The position numbers and the translations under genes were made by a program. 64,000 nucleotides of DNA from the NCBI GenBank assembly GCA_033763775.1, contig JANRJW010000014.1:171095-235094 (forward strand), written 5' to 3'. This DNA comes from JAJTHB01 sp033763775. GTDB taxonomy: Bacteria > Pseudomonadota > Alphaproteobacteria > Rickettsiales > SXRF01. Shown piece after piece: positions 48,595 to 56,498 of the stretch (positions within the stretch are counted from its first letter, which is position 1; each line of letters starts with the position of its first letter). Under the pieces are notes generated by a model. The model was given only the letters and a program-made list of their open reading frames with translations, did not search any database and had not been told where the DNA came from.

Positions 48595-49581
48595 TTGCCG
48601 CACTGGCTTGTGTTGTTTTTTATTATGTTCCTGCCGCTACAGGCGCAGGCGGCAGAGCCGCTGACGATGGTCACCGGCCCTAAAACCGGCACGTATTATG
48701 CGATTGGGCAGGATATTGCCAAGGCACTGGATGCTGAAGGGATGGAGATCAGCATCCGTGAATCGGAAGGTTCGATCGATAACATCAAGCGCATGAACGA
48801 CATGCAAGGCGCCATGCTTGGCATGGTGCAGTCGGATGTGCTTGGGTTCTTGTCGCGCTCGCAAACACCCGAATCGCTTCGCATGGCAAGTCGCCTGCGC
48901 ATGGTGCTGCCGCTGCATGAGGAAGAGGTGCATGTGCTGGCACGCCGCTCGATCGAAAACTGGCAGGGGCTCCAAGGTAAGCGTGTCGCGATTGGCGAGG
49001 AGGCCAGTGGCAATATGCTCACGGCGATTAACCTTTTCGCGCTAAGCGAACTGGAGCCGGCGGAAATGAAAAAAATGCCGCCCGCCGAGGGCGTGGTCGC
49101 GGTGCTCAAGGGCGAGCTGGATGCGGTGATTTTTGTCGGCGGGAAGCCCGTTCGTCTGTTTAAGAATCTTGAAAATCTGACGGATTCGCAGAATCAGAAA
49201 TTTACTGGTCTGCTTAGTCAGGTGCATTTCCTGCCGCTGGATAACGCTCGGCTGCTTGAGGAATATCGTCCGGCAACCATCACGGCTCAGGATTATAGCT
49301 TTGTTTCATCGCCAGTGCCGACAGTGGCCGTTCAGGCGGTGCTGGTGAGTTTTGATGTTTCGGCCAGCAAGGAGCGCTGCAAACAGCTGGGTGCTTTTAC
49401 TGCCGCACTTCGCGACAAGTTGTCGGAATTAAAAAACAAAGGCCACAGCAAATGGAACGATGTGGATGTTGATAATTCTGGCGGGCTATGGAAGAAAGAC
49501 GCCTGCGCGTGGCCGGATACTCCGGCGTCACCGGTGGATGATAAAAAACAGCTGCTGAATATTCTTGAAAAACGCGGCTAA
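48595..49581 (+). CDS. TAXI-family solute-binding protein
   Basis: 328 aa. Signal peptide (LVLFFIMFLPLQAQA, cleavage near residue 20), then MVTGPKTGTYYAIGQDIAKAL, the TAXI-type N-terminal block, VQSDVLGFLSR, and GKRVAIGEEASGNMLTA. Such periplasmic proteins normally serve TRAP transporters, but no DctQ/DctM-like gene is close by. The start is read as TTG at 48595, with AAGGGT eight bases upstream; a GTG 15 bases later is the alternative. It converges on ribA by a 4-base overlap of stops. Confidence 0.85.
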   Translation: MPHWLVLFFIMFLPLQAQAAEPLTMVTGPKTGTYYAIGQDIAKALDAEGMEISIRESEGSIDNIKRMNDMQGAMLGMVQSDVLGFLSRSQTPESLRMASRLRMVLPLHEEEVHVLARRSIENWQGLQGKRVAIGEEASGNMLTAINLFALSELEPAEMKKMPPAEGVVAVLKGELDAVIFVGGKPVRLFKNLENLTDSQNQKFTGLLSQVHFLPLDNARLLEEYRPATITAQDYSFVSSPVPTVAVQAVLVSFDVSASKERCKQLGAFTAALRDKLSELKNKGHSKWNDVDVDNSGGLWKKDACAWPDTPASPVDDKKQLLNILEKRG

Positions 49582-50621
49582 AATAAATGGCCGGCTTTTT
49601 TGCTTTTCGCTTCAATGTAGCTATGATTATGCGCGCCGGATGCCGCCACCAGCGGCACGCGCTCTTTCACATGAATGCCGTGGCGCTCAATCAGCCCAAT
49701 TTTTGACGGATTATTGGTTAGCAGTCTGATGGTATGATAGCCGCAGTAATTGAGCATCGCCGCGGCGATAGCGAAATCGCGCTCATCATCCTCATAGCCC
49801 AGCAGCTGGTTGGCCGCGTAGGTATCCACGCCCATTTCCTGCAGCTTGTAGGCGCGGATTTTATTGGTGATGCCGATGCCGCGGCCTTCCTGATGCAGGT
49901 ATAAAAGCAGCCCCGCACCTTCGGCTTTCATCGCAGAAAGCGCCATCTGCAGCTGGTCGCCGCAATCGCAGCGCAGGCTGCCCAGAATATCGCCGGTGAT
50001 GCAGCTGGAATGCACGCGCGCCAGCGGTGCTTTGCTGGCACGAGCATCACCAATCGACAGCAGCAAATGCGTGCTGGTGGCATGCAGCGCGCGAAAGCTC
50101 TGGATGCGCGCATCCTCCGCGCCGACCACCGGCAGGCGGGCGCTGGCTGTTTCCACCAGCGGGGGCAGGGGCGAGCTGGCGTAGCGCTTTAAATCATCAT
50201 AGGCCAGCAGCGGCCAGTCTGGCTCCTCGTAGCTTTGCGTAAAGAGCAGGGCGGCAGGCAGCAGCGAGGCATATTTCACCAGCTGAATAAGCAGCGCATC
50301 GCCGGGCTGAAGCGCTGGCGATGGGATGGCGGCCTGCGCCGCGGTGGGGTCAGCCAGGCTGCAAAGCTGCGCGTAATCAAACGCGCCGGCGGCAAGCGCC
50401 ACCACCGGCAGCGCTGTATCAAACCCAAGGCTTTTTGCCCGCGCGCCGGTAATCAGCAGCTCAGTGCCCGGCGGCAGGGTGCGCTGGCGCGGCTCATCTA
50501 CAAATTCGGCGGGCAGCAGAAGCTGGCGAGCGCCTTCGCGCTCGATCACCACGCCGCAGCCGCGCCTCAGCGCATCCACCGCGCGCCCCACGCGCAGAAT
50601 ATGATCAAAACCTTGCAACAT
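49578..50621 (-). CDS. ribA: GTP cyclohydrolase II with N-terminal RibB-like part
   Basis: First committed step of riboflavin synthesis from GTP. The C-terminal GTP cyclohydrolase II domain has the zinc cysteines in SSCITGDILGSLRCDCGDQL (about 208-227), YLHQEGRGIGITNKIRAYKLQEMG, and LLTNNPSKIGLIERHGI. The N-terminal about 180 residues resemble the degenerate RibB-like domain of alphaproteobacterial RibA proteins and lack the clear metal-binding motifs of an active DHBP synthase, so a separate RibB is expected. 347 aa. No FMN riboswitch seen. Confidence 0.93.
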   Translation of the reverse strand: MLQGFDHILRVGRAVDALRRGCGVVIEREGARQLLLPAEFVDEPRQRTLPPGTELLITGARAKSLGFDTALPVVALAAGAFDYAQLCSLADPTAAQAAIPSPALQPGDALLIQLVKYASLLPAALLFTQSYEEPDWPLLAYDDLKRYASSPLPPLVETASARLPVVGAEDARIQSFRALHATSTHLLLSIGDARASKAPLARVHSSCITGDILGSLRCDCGDQLQMALSAMKAEGAGLLLYLHQEGRGIGITNKIRAYKLQEMGVDTYAANQLLGYEDDERDFAIAAAMLNYCGYHTIRLLTNNPSKIGLIERHGIHVKERVPLVAASGAHNHSYIEAKSKKAGHLF

Positions 50622-50671
50622 GGCCGGTTTTATACTAGAGCAGGCGCAGAAAACCTAGAGAAAAGTAGTCT

Positions 50672-51220
50672 ATGATTGTGGTGGCAAGCCAGAACCAGCC
50701 CTTCGCCAGAGCGCTTGCAGAGCAGCTGGTGCGCGAGCTGGCTGTGCCATGTGAATGCGCCTTTAGCATGGAGGAAGCCGCCAAATCCCAGCCGCTTATC
50801 ACCGTGACCGATGAACCGTCTTTGCATCACGGCGACCATCGTATCCTCGCCATCACCCCGCCAGTGAAGCTGGCTGAACTGCTGCGCAGCCTTCGCCTCA
50901 TGCAGCAAAGCGCAAAGGAAGCCTATACGCTGCCGGGCGGCGCGGTGTTTGATGCGCGCCTGAAACAGATTGCCACGCCAGCACCCGGCGCGGAAGTGAG
51001 CCTGACAGACAAAGAAGCAAAGCTCCTCGAAGCATTGCTGAAGGCAGGCCGCAGCACCATCAGCCGCGAAGAGCTGCTGCAGCAGGTCTGGGGCATTGAG
51101 GCGGAACTTAACACCCACACGCTGGAAACCCATATTTACCGCCTGCGCGGCAAGCTCGGCGAGATTGGCGGCAGCGAGTGGATTGAAGCGGCCAGCGGTG
51201 GCTACAGGATTGCGTCATGA
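50672..51220 (+). CDS. Winged-helix response-regulator-like protein with degenerate receiver
   Basis: 182 aa. The C-terminal half is an OmpR-type winged helix: VSLTDKEAKLLEALLKAGRSTISREELLQQVWG and LNTHTLETHIYRLRGKLGE, then AASGGYRIAS. The N-terminal half (1-85) has the length of a shortened receiver (VVASQNQPFARALAEQL...ILAITPPVKLAELLRSLRL) but no acidic pair, and the expected phosphoacceptor position near ITVTDEPS is not in the usual hydrophobic strand context. Phosphorylation by a kinase is therefore unlikely. It overlaps rlmN by 4 bases (ATGA). Confidence 0.82.
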   Translation: MIVVASQNQPFARALAEQLVRELAVPCECAFSMEEAAKSQPLITVTDEPSLHHGDHRILAITPPVKLAELLRSLRLMQQSAKEAYTLPGGAVFDARLKQIATPAPGAEVSLTDKEAKLLEALLKAGRSTISREELLQQVWGIEAELNTHTLETHIYRLRGKLGEIGGSEWIEAASGGYRIAS

Positions 51221-52317
51221 CCAGCAGCAAAACCCATCTGATTGGCCTGACCCGCGACGAGCTGGCGCAGAAACTGGCAGAGCACGGTTTTGAACCGTTT
51301 CGCGCGAAGCAGATCTGGCAGTGGATCTATGTGAAAGGCGCAACCGATTTTCGGCAGATGACCAGCATCAACAAAGCCGGTCAGGCGAGGCTCGCGGAGC
51401 ATTTTGACCTCGCTCGCCCGGGGATTGATAAAAACCTCACCTCCTTCGATGGCACCCGCAAATGGCTGCTGGAATTTGAGGACAAAAACAAAGTCGAAAG
51501 CGTGTTCATTCCCGAAGAAGATCGCGGCGCGCTGTGTGTGTCGTCGCAGGTGGGCTGCACACTTTCCTGCAGCTTCTGCCACACCGGCACGATGAAGCTG
51601 GTGCGCAACTTAACCGCGCGCGAAATCATCAGCCAGGTGCTCATCGCCCGCGATGGGTTGGGGGAGTGGAACAAAAAACGCGAGAACTGCCTCTTTACCA
51701 ACATCGTGATGATGGGCATGGGCGAGCCGCTTTATAATTATGAGCAGGTGGCAAAAGCGCTGAAGATCATCATGGATGGCGAGGGTATCGCGATTTCCAA
51801 GCGGCGCATCACGCTGTCGACATCCGGTGTCGTGCCGATGATTAAGAAGTGCGGCGAAGAGCTGGAGGTGAATCTCGCCATCAGCTTACATGCCGTGCGC
51901 GATGATCTGCGCGATGAGCTGGTGCCGCTCAATAAAAAATACCCGATCAAGGAGCTGCTGCAGGCCTGCCGCGACTATCCGGCCGCGAGCAACACGCGCC
52001 GCATCACTTTTGAATATGTGATGCTGAAAGGCGTGAATGATACGGACGCCGATGCGCGCGAGCTATGCCGCCTGCTGAAAGGTATTCATGCGAAAGTGAA
52101 CCTCATTCCGTGGAACCCGTGGCCGGGCGCGAAATATGAAACCTCCAGCCGCAACCGCCAGCATGCCTTTGCCAAAATCGTCAACGATGCGGGATTCTCC
52201 TCACCGATTCGCGCCACACGCGGGCAGGATATCTTCGCCGCCTGCGGCCAGCTGAAAAGCGATTCTGAAAGGAAGAAGGGTGAGAAAGTATGGTTAGGAA
52301 GTAATGAAAATCAGTAA
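51217..52317 (+). CDS. rlmN: 23S rRNA (adenine2503-C2)/tRNA methyltransferase RlmN
   Basis: Radical-SAM enzyme that methylates C2 of A2503 in 23S rRNA and A37 in some tRNAs. N-terminal helical domain (LTRDELAQKLAEHGFEPFRAKQIWQWIY), radical-SAM motif SQVGCTLSCSFCHTGTM (CX3CX2C, about 111-118), NIVMMGMGEPLYNYE, and C-terminal catalytic Cys in ATRGQDIFAACGQLK (about 345). 366 aa, standard. Translation is coupled to the preceding winged-helix gene. Confidence 0.97.
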   Translation: MTSSKTHLIGLTRDELAQKLAEHGFEPFRAKQIWQWIYVKGATDFRQMTSINKAGQARLAEHFDLARPGIDKNLTSFDGTRKWLLEFEDKNKVESVFIPEEDRGALCVSSQVGCTLSCSFCHTGTMKLVRNLTAREIISQVLIARDGLGEWNKKRENCLFTNIVMMGMGEPLYNYEQVAKALKIIMDGEGIAISKRRITLSTSGVVPMIKKCGEELEVNLAISLHAVRDDLRDELVPLNKKYPIKELLQACRDYPAASNTRRITFEYVMLKGVNDTDADARELCRLLKGIHAKVNLIPWNPWPGAKYETSSRNRQHAFAKIVNDAGFSSPIRATRGQDIFAACGQLKSDSERKKGEKVWLGSNENQ

Positions 52318-52416
52318 CTTGACCATTTTTCTGCTGAGCCCGATTGTCATTAAACTGTAACCTGCGATTAATTAAAATCTGCTAATATAGCCATTCAACC
52401 TGAGAATGGATAGCGC

Positions 52417-53886
52417 GTGGAGCGTACCGCAGAACAGCAAGACTTGATCAATAGCGAGCTTATTAGTGCCGCTAATCGAGGCGATTTACCGGCGGTGAAA
52501 GCCGCGCTGAAAAATGGCGCGAACATCCATGCGAACGATGATGTAGCCCTTTGCTCGGCGGCCGCAAATGGCCACTTTGAGATCGTGGCGCTGCTGCTGG
52601 AAAACGGCGCGAACATCCATGCAAACAATGATTATGCCCTTCGCTGCGCGGCCGCACAAGGCTACTTTGAGATGGTGGCGCTGCTTGAAAGCCATGATGG
52701 GCTTGAAGCCGCCATTCGCTCGTATGCGGAAAAAGCCAAAGCGCCATCGCTGCGCACGCTAGTATATCAGGCGGCGGTGGTAGGCGCGCTGCATGGCATG
52801 GATAAAACGCGGCTTGTGGAGTTTGTGCAAGGCACCATGCAGCAAAATGCCTATGATACACCGCTTAGCAGAGCCGATAAGCGCCCAAGGCCGATCGAGA
52901 TGGAGCAGTTTGCCGTGCTGGATCACCAGTCTCGAAATCAGCTGGATAGTATGGCAAAAAAAATAAAACTCGATGGCTACCTGAAAGCCGCGCAGATACC
53001 CGACATGGTGAGTGAGTATGCCGATGCGGTGATGCTGCCGCGCCTGTTGCTGGAGGAGAAGAACGGCGAAGGCCAGTGGGACGATATATCCGAAAATCAG
53101 ATACAGCGCTGGTCAGAAAAGCTGCTACCGCTCGCCGCGCAGGAAATGCTTGGCGCCAAGCGGCTGGATGAAATACTGGAGATGAGCAAGGCATGGCATA
53201 TTAATGGTAACTCGCTGCCGCATGACCTCAGGCCGCATCTTTCCGATAGATGGCAGCAGCTGATAAACGATGTGCCGACGCCGTTTGAGCATGAGGGCGA
53301 AAAGCTGGTGATTCGCGCGCTATCCGATAAATCATCGCTGAAGCGCGAAAGCACCGCACTGAAACACTGTGTTGGCCAGGGTAGCCATTACATTAATCAA
53401 TGTGCCGCGGGCAATATCCATATTCTTTCCGTCCAAACCGAAAGTGGCACGCCGCTTGCCACCCGTGAAGTAATCCTTACAGGCAACCCGAAAGAACCGC
53501 TTGAGCAAAGACAGTTCCACGGTAAAAATAATGGCGCGGTGCCGCCGTTGGCGCAGCAGGCGATGGATTGGTTTGATAAACAGCTTGCAAATAAAGAGAT
53601 AGCATTTAACCCACCCCAAAATGGTAAATGGGGAACAGTAACGGTTGAAAAGTCCAAACCGGCCATCATCCGGCACATTGGCTATGAGCCGAGCGCGGCG
53701 CAGGTTGAAAAATGTCTGAAACATTATGAGCAGCATCTGCTGCTCAAACAGCCGCAGCTGGTCAGGAATCGCCGCGACGGTGCCTTTACCCGGCCGCCTG
53801 AACTCACAGACGACTATCGCTGGGTGAATTCCATCCGCGCCGACGCACCGCCAGCAAAAAGTGACGGCAGGCAAAGATTAGTGTAA
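52417..53886 (+). CDS. Ankyrin-repeat protein with PcfJ-like C-terminal domain
   Basis: 489 aa. The N-terminus (about 10-100) holds two to three short ankyrin repeats. Two are nearly identical at the DNA level and have a 30-residue unit (NGANIHANDDVALCSAAANG and NGANIHANNDYALRCAAAQG), the short form frequent in giant viruses and intracellular bacteria. The middle part is helical and unassigned. The C-terminal third has ALKHCVGQGSHYI, NIHILSVQTESGTPLATREV and QFHGKNNGAVPPL, the pattern of PcfJ-like domains known from mobile elements. It starts with GTG 52417 (an overlapping ATG is out of frame). No secretion signal is evident. Confidence 0.78.
   Translation: MERTAEQQDLINSELISAANRGDLPAVKAALKNGANIHANDDVALCSAAANGHFEIVALLLENGANIHANNDYALRCAAAQGYFEMVALLESHDGLEAAIRSYAEKAKAPSLRTLVYQAAVVGALHGMDKTRLVEFVQGTMQQNAYDTPLSRADKRPRPIEMEQFAVLDHQSRNQLDSMAKKIKLDGYLKAAQIPDMVSEYADAVMLPRLLLEEKNGEGQWDDISENQIQRWSEKLLPLAAQEMLGAKRLDEILEMSKAWHINGNSLPHDLRPHLSDRWQQLINDVPTPFEHEGEKLVIRALSDKSSLKRESTALKHCVGQGSHYINQCAAGNIHILSVQTESGTPLATREVILTGNPKEPLEQRQFHGKNNGAVPPLAQQAMDWFDKQLANKEIAFNPPQNGKWGTVTVEKSKPAIIRHIGYEPSAAQVEKCLKHYEQHLLLKQPQLVRNRRDGAFTRPPELTDDYRWVNSIRADAPPAKSDGRQRLV
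52513..52692 (+). repeat. 90-bp tandem duplication encoding two ankyrin repeats
   Basis: Two 90-base units starting with GGCGCGAACATCCATGC are highly similar at the DNA level, suggesting a recent duplication of one ankyrin repeat. Confidence 0.8.
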
Positions 53887-53952
53887 GAAGTGGCGGTGGC
53901 TTTTAACACAATACCATTTGCCCCGGCTTCTTGCGCTCGCTAACTTGCCTCA

Positions 53953-54213
53953 GTGAACAAAGACTCTCTCCAATCCCTACTCAATATCGGCCCTGCGATG
54001 GAAGGTTGGCTGAAGCAGGTGGGGATTTGCACGCCGAAGCAGCTGGAAAAGGTGGGCGCGGTGGGGGCGTATCTCAAAATCCGTGAACTTCACCCAAACG
54101 CTGGAAACCTGATGGCGCTCTATGCACTCTATGGTGCGCTCAATAACGAAAACTGCTTAAAACTTGCGCCCGAAATCAAAGACATGCTAAGAGAGATGGT
54201 GAAAACAGCATAA
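53953..54213 (+). CDS. TfoX C-terminal-domain protein
   Basis: 86 aa from GTG 53953. LNIGPAMEGWLKQVGICTPKQLEKVGAVGAYLKIRE and LYALYGALNNENCLKLAPEIK match the TfoX/Sxy C-terminal domain, a helix-hairpin-helix-like module. Stand-alone forms of this domain are common and mostly uncharacterised; a link to competence is not implied. It lies just before a family B repeat and the MFS gene. Confidence 0.82.
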   Translation: MNKDSLQSLLNIGPAMEGWLKQVGICTPKQLEKVGAVGAYLKIRELHPNAGNLMALYALYGALNNENCLKLAPEIKDMLREMVKTA

Positions 54214-54314
54214 TGTTCCTTCTCCCCTGCGGGGAGAAGGTTAGGATGAGGGGGCGATTTTTGATTCACCCCCTCACCCCAGCCCTCTCCCCGCAGGGGA
54301 GAGGGGGAAAGAAG
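54213..54314. repeat. Family B palindromic repeat between the TfoX-domain and MFS genes
   Basis: CTTCTCCCCTGCGGGGAGAAGG, TTAGGATGAGGGGG, an 18-base centre, CCCCCTCACCCCAGCC, then CTCTCCCCGCAGGGGAGAGG. This is the most complete copy of the composite element and fills the gap between the two genes. Confidence 0.9.
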
Positions 54315-54319
54315 AGAAT

Positions 54320-55576
54320 ATGAAAAAAGTCGTCGTCTCGGGCATGATCGGTAACGGGCTGGAGTGGTATGATTACGCGCTCTATGGCCAGCTTGCTTGG
54401 CTGCTTTCCAAAAAGTTTTTCCCTGAAAGCGAAGGCGCAGCGCAGCTTCTCCTCACTTTCAGCGTATTCGCTGCCGGCTTTTTAGTGCGGCCGCTGGGCG
54501 CGGTGTTTTTCGGCTGGCTGGGCGATAAATATGGCCGCAAATTCGCGATGGTCGTGGCGATTTTGATGATGGCGATTCCCACCGGCCTGATCGGCGTGCT
54601 GCCGACCTATGAACAGATCGGCATCCTCGCGCCGATCGCACTTACCATCATTCGTCTGCTGCAGGGCATTTCGCTCGGCGGCGAATTTTCCGGCTCGATT
54701 ACCTATATTGTTGAGCATGCGCCCGCCCACAAGCGCGGGCTTGCCGGTTCGGCATCGCTCGTCTCGCTGATGCTTGGTTTCATGCTTGGCATTGTCGTGG
54801 TACGCGGGTTCATGTGGTATTTCGGCGAGCAGGCTTTTGAAGAATTCTGGTGGCGTGTACCGTTTATTATGGGCATCGTGATCGGCTTTGTCGGGTTTTA
54901 TATCCGCCATCACTGCGATGAAAGCCCGGTCTATGAAGAAGCGAAAAAAGAAAACACTCTCTCGCCCACACCCGTGCGCGAGGCCTTCAAAAAACACCCC
55001 TGGGAAATGCTGCAGGGGCTGGGAGCCTACATCACGGTCACCATGCCGTTTTACCTCACCACCATTTTCTTCATCACCTTCATGAAGAAACATCTTGGCA
55101 CCAGCGCCGAAGATGCGCTCGAAATCACCTTCCTCAACATGATTGCCATGCTGATCATGATCCCGATTTCAGCCTACGCGTCGGATTATATTGGTCGGCG
55201 CCGCATCATGATGGGTTCCGCGGCGATGATGCTAATCTCAGTGCATTTTCTGTTTGCCGTCTTTATCCCCGGTCAGGACACCACCACGCTTGCCATCGCG
55301 CAGTTTCTTTTCTGCCTGATTCTTGGTGCCTATATGGGGCCGGTGGCCGCGATGCTGGTGGAGCTGTTTCCCACCTCGGTGCGCTTTTCCGGTATGGCCA
55401 TTTCCTATAATGCGGCTGCGGCGATTTTCGGCGGCTCAGCGCCGCTGGTGTGCGAATGGTTGATTGCCACCACCGGCGACGACACCTCGATCGCGTGGTA
55501 TGTCATGTTGTGCAACGTCGTTTCTCTCGTTGCCCTGTGGTTTTACAAAGATCGTTATAAAGAAGCACTGCGTTAA
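54320..55576 (+). CDS. MFS transporter of the MHS/ProP type
   Basis: 418 aa with 12 predicted membrane segments. Motifs of metabolite:H+ symporters: VVSGMIGNGLEWYDYALYGQL at the N-terminus, the loop 2-3 sequence GWLGDKYGRKFAMV, LLQGISLGGEFSGSITYIVEHAP, and a second DYIGRRRIMM loop. Related proteins carry proline, betaine or organic acids, and are numerous in Rickettsiales-like bacteria; the substrate here cannot be read off. It converges on the next minus-strand gene across a hairpin element. Confidence 0.92.
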   Translation: MKKVVVSGMIGNGLEWYDYALYGQLAWLLSKKFFPESEGAAQLLLTFSVFAAGFLVRPLGAVFFGWLGDKYGRKFAMVVAILMMAIPTGLIGVLPTYEQIGILAPIALTIIRLLQGISLGGEFSGSITYIVEHAPAHKRGLAGSASLVSLMLGFMLGIVVVRGFMWYFGEQAFEEFWWRVPFIMGIVIGFVGFYIRHHCDESPVYEEAKKENTLSPTPVREAFKKHPWEMLQGLGAYITVTMPFYLTTIFFITFMKKHLGTSAEDALEITFLNMIAMLIMIPISAYASDYIGRRRIMMGSAAMMLISVHFLFAVFIPGQDTTTLAIAQFLFCLILGAYMGPVAAMLVELFPTSVRFSGMAISYNAAAAIFGGSAPLVCEWLIATTGDDTSIAWYVMLCNVVSLVALWFYKDRYKEALR

Positions 55577-55696
55577 AACTCTACTGCGACGGAAAATCTG
55601 CTTGGAAATTTCGTACTCAAAAGTCACGTATTTGATATACGCTTAACTTTTTGCGTGCGAAATTTCCTTCGCGATTTCCTCGCCGCAGCGAGTTTT
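55575..55696. repeat. Large imperfect inverted repeat filling a convergent gap (family E)
   Basis: AAAACT..CTGCG at the left mirrors CGCAG..AGTTTT at the right, with inner arms GGAAATTTCG and CGAAATTTCC. The centre includes CACGTATTTGATATACG. It spans from the MFS stop to the stop of the facing gene, so it could act as a bidirectional terminator as well as being a mobile palindromic element. Confidence 0.7.
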
Positions 55697-55697
55697 C

Positions 55698-56072
55698 CTA
55701 ATTGAGATAATAAGCGCTGACGCCCAAATACACCGCCTCAAATAGAACTGCCGTCATCAGCATGCCGTTCATCTGCTCTTTGCGCTGGGCAAGGAAAAAC
55801 ATGAAATATTTAACCAGATGATAGCCAAACATGGCGAGGTATAGCGGGTTGTTATCTAAAATCGCCGAATCAGAGCGAAACAGCGTCATGACCGAGTAAA
55901 ACGGCGAGCCATACACCGCGACATTATAAAATAATTGAGCCGCGCCAGTAGCATAGCTGCCGCCAACCACGGCAAGCTGCACCCCTGTAATCAGTAGTAG
56001 CAGAAATGAATACATAAAAAGAATGATAAGGCGCGCGAGCGGCAATATCAACCTTGACTTTGCAGGCTTCAT
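55698..56072 (-). CDS. Small integral membrane protein of unknown function
   Basis: 124 aa with four hydrophobic segments (about 11-33, 38-58, 75-95, 100-121) and a basic N-terminus (MKPAKSRLILPLARLI). No family recognised. Charged residues are limited to loops such as FRSDSAILDNN and AQRKEQMNG. It lies between a large inverted repeat and the tRNA-Tyr gene, reading away from the tRNA. Start ATG at 56072. Confidence 0.7.
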   Translation of the reverse strand: MKPAKSRLILPLARLIILFMYSFLLLLITGVQLAVVGGSYATGAAQLFYNVAVYGSPFYSVMTLFRSDSAILDNNPLYLAMFGYHLVKYFMFFLAQRKEQMNGMLMTAVLFEAVYLGVSAYYLN

Positions 56073-56093
56073 ACTCTACCCCAGACAACCCGT

Positions 56094-56179
56094 GGAGGAG
56101 TGGCCGAGTGGTCAATGGCAGCAGACTGTAAATCTGCCCGCGTGAGCGTTCGCAGGTTCAAATCCTGCCTCCTCCACCA
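56094..56179 (+). tRNA. tRNA-Tyr (GTA)
   Basis: Acceptor GGAGGAG pairs with CTCCTCC. The anticodon GTA is at 56128-56130 in loop CTGTAAA. A long variable arm of class II type follows, then GTTCAAATC in the T loop, and a genome-encoded CCA. 86 nt. TTGACT 17 bases before TACCCC at the right distance upstream could be its promoter. Confidence 0.96.
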
Positions 56180-56192
56180 CGATTGCTTATGT

Positions 56193-56277
56193 GCCCAGGT
56201 GGCGGAATTGGTAGACGCACTAGCTTCAGGTGCTAGCGCCGCGAGGTGTGAAGGTTCGAGTCCTTTCCTGGGCACCA
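56193..56277 (+). tRNA. tRNA-Leu (CAG)
   Basis: Acceptor GCCCAGG pairs with CCTGGGC. Anticodon CAG is at 56227-56229 between CTAGC and GCTAG. It has the long variable arm of tRNA-Leu, T loop GTTCGAGTC, and encoded CCA. 85 nt; it starts 13 bases after tRNA-Tyr, so both are likely on one transcript. Confidence 0.96.
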
Positions 56278-56315
56278 TCCTACGCTCTTTCAGAGCTTCG
56301 GATGGCAGGCCACTG

Positions 56316-56337
56316 AAATGTTTCACGTGAAACATTT
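56316..56337. promoter_or_regulatory. parS centromere site
   Basis: TGTTTCACGTGAAACA (56319-56334) is an exact match to the bacterial parS consensus for ParB, extended by 3 bases on each side into a perfect 22-bp palindrome. It lies in the gap between tRNA-Leu and gcvT, about 31 kb from the origin-like region. ParB would load here for chromosome segregation. Confidence 0.9.
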
Positions 56338-56498
56338 TCCGGCGTTGTCCTCATGTAATCAATCCTATGCAAATCAAAAAAATCCCTCTTCCTGAGCGGC
56401 GAGAAAAATGCGCTGGAAAAATCAAACCGTATAGTCCATATTCGCATGGCTTGCGCCGAGCAATAAGCTGTAATAAGCTTGCTGGCAAATAACAGTGG

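Noticed and set aside
56338..56498. Glycine riboswitch before gcvT
   Set aside because: I looked for the paired aptamer layout expected upstream of gcvT and saw no matching conserved core. Only parS and unstructured sequence are evident.
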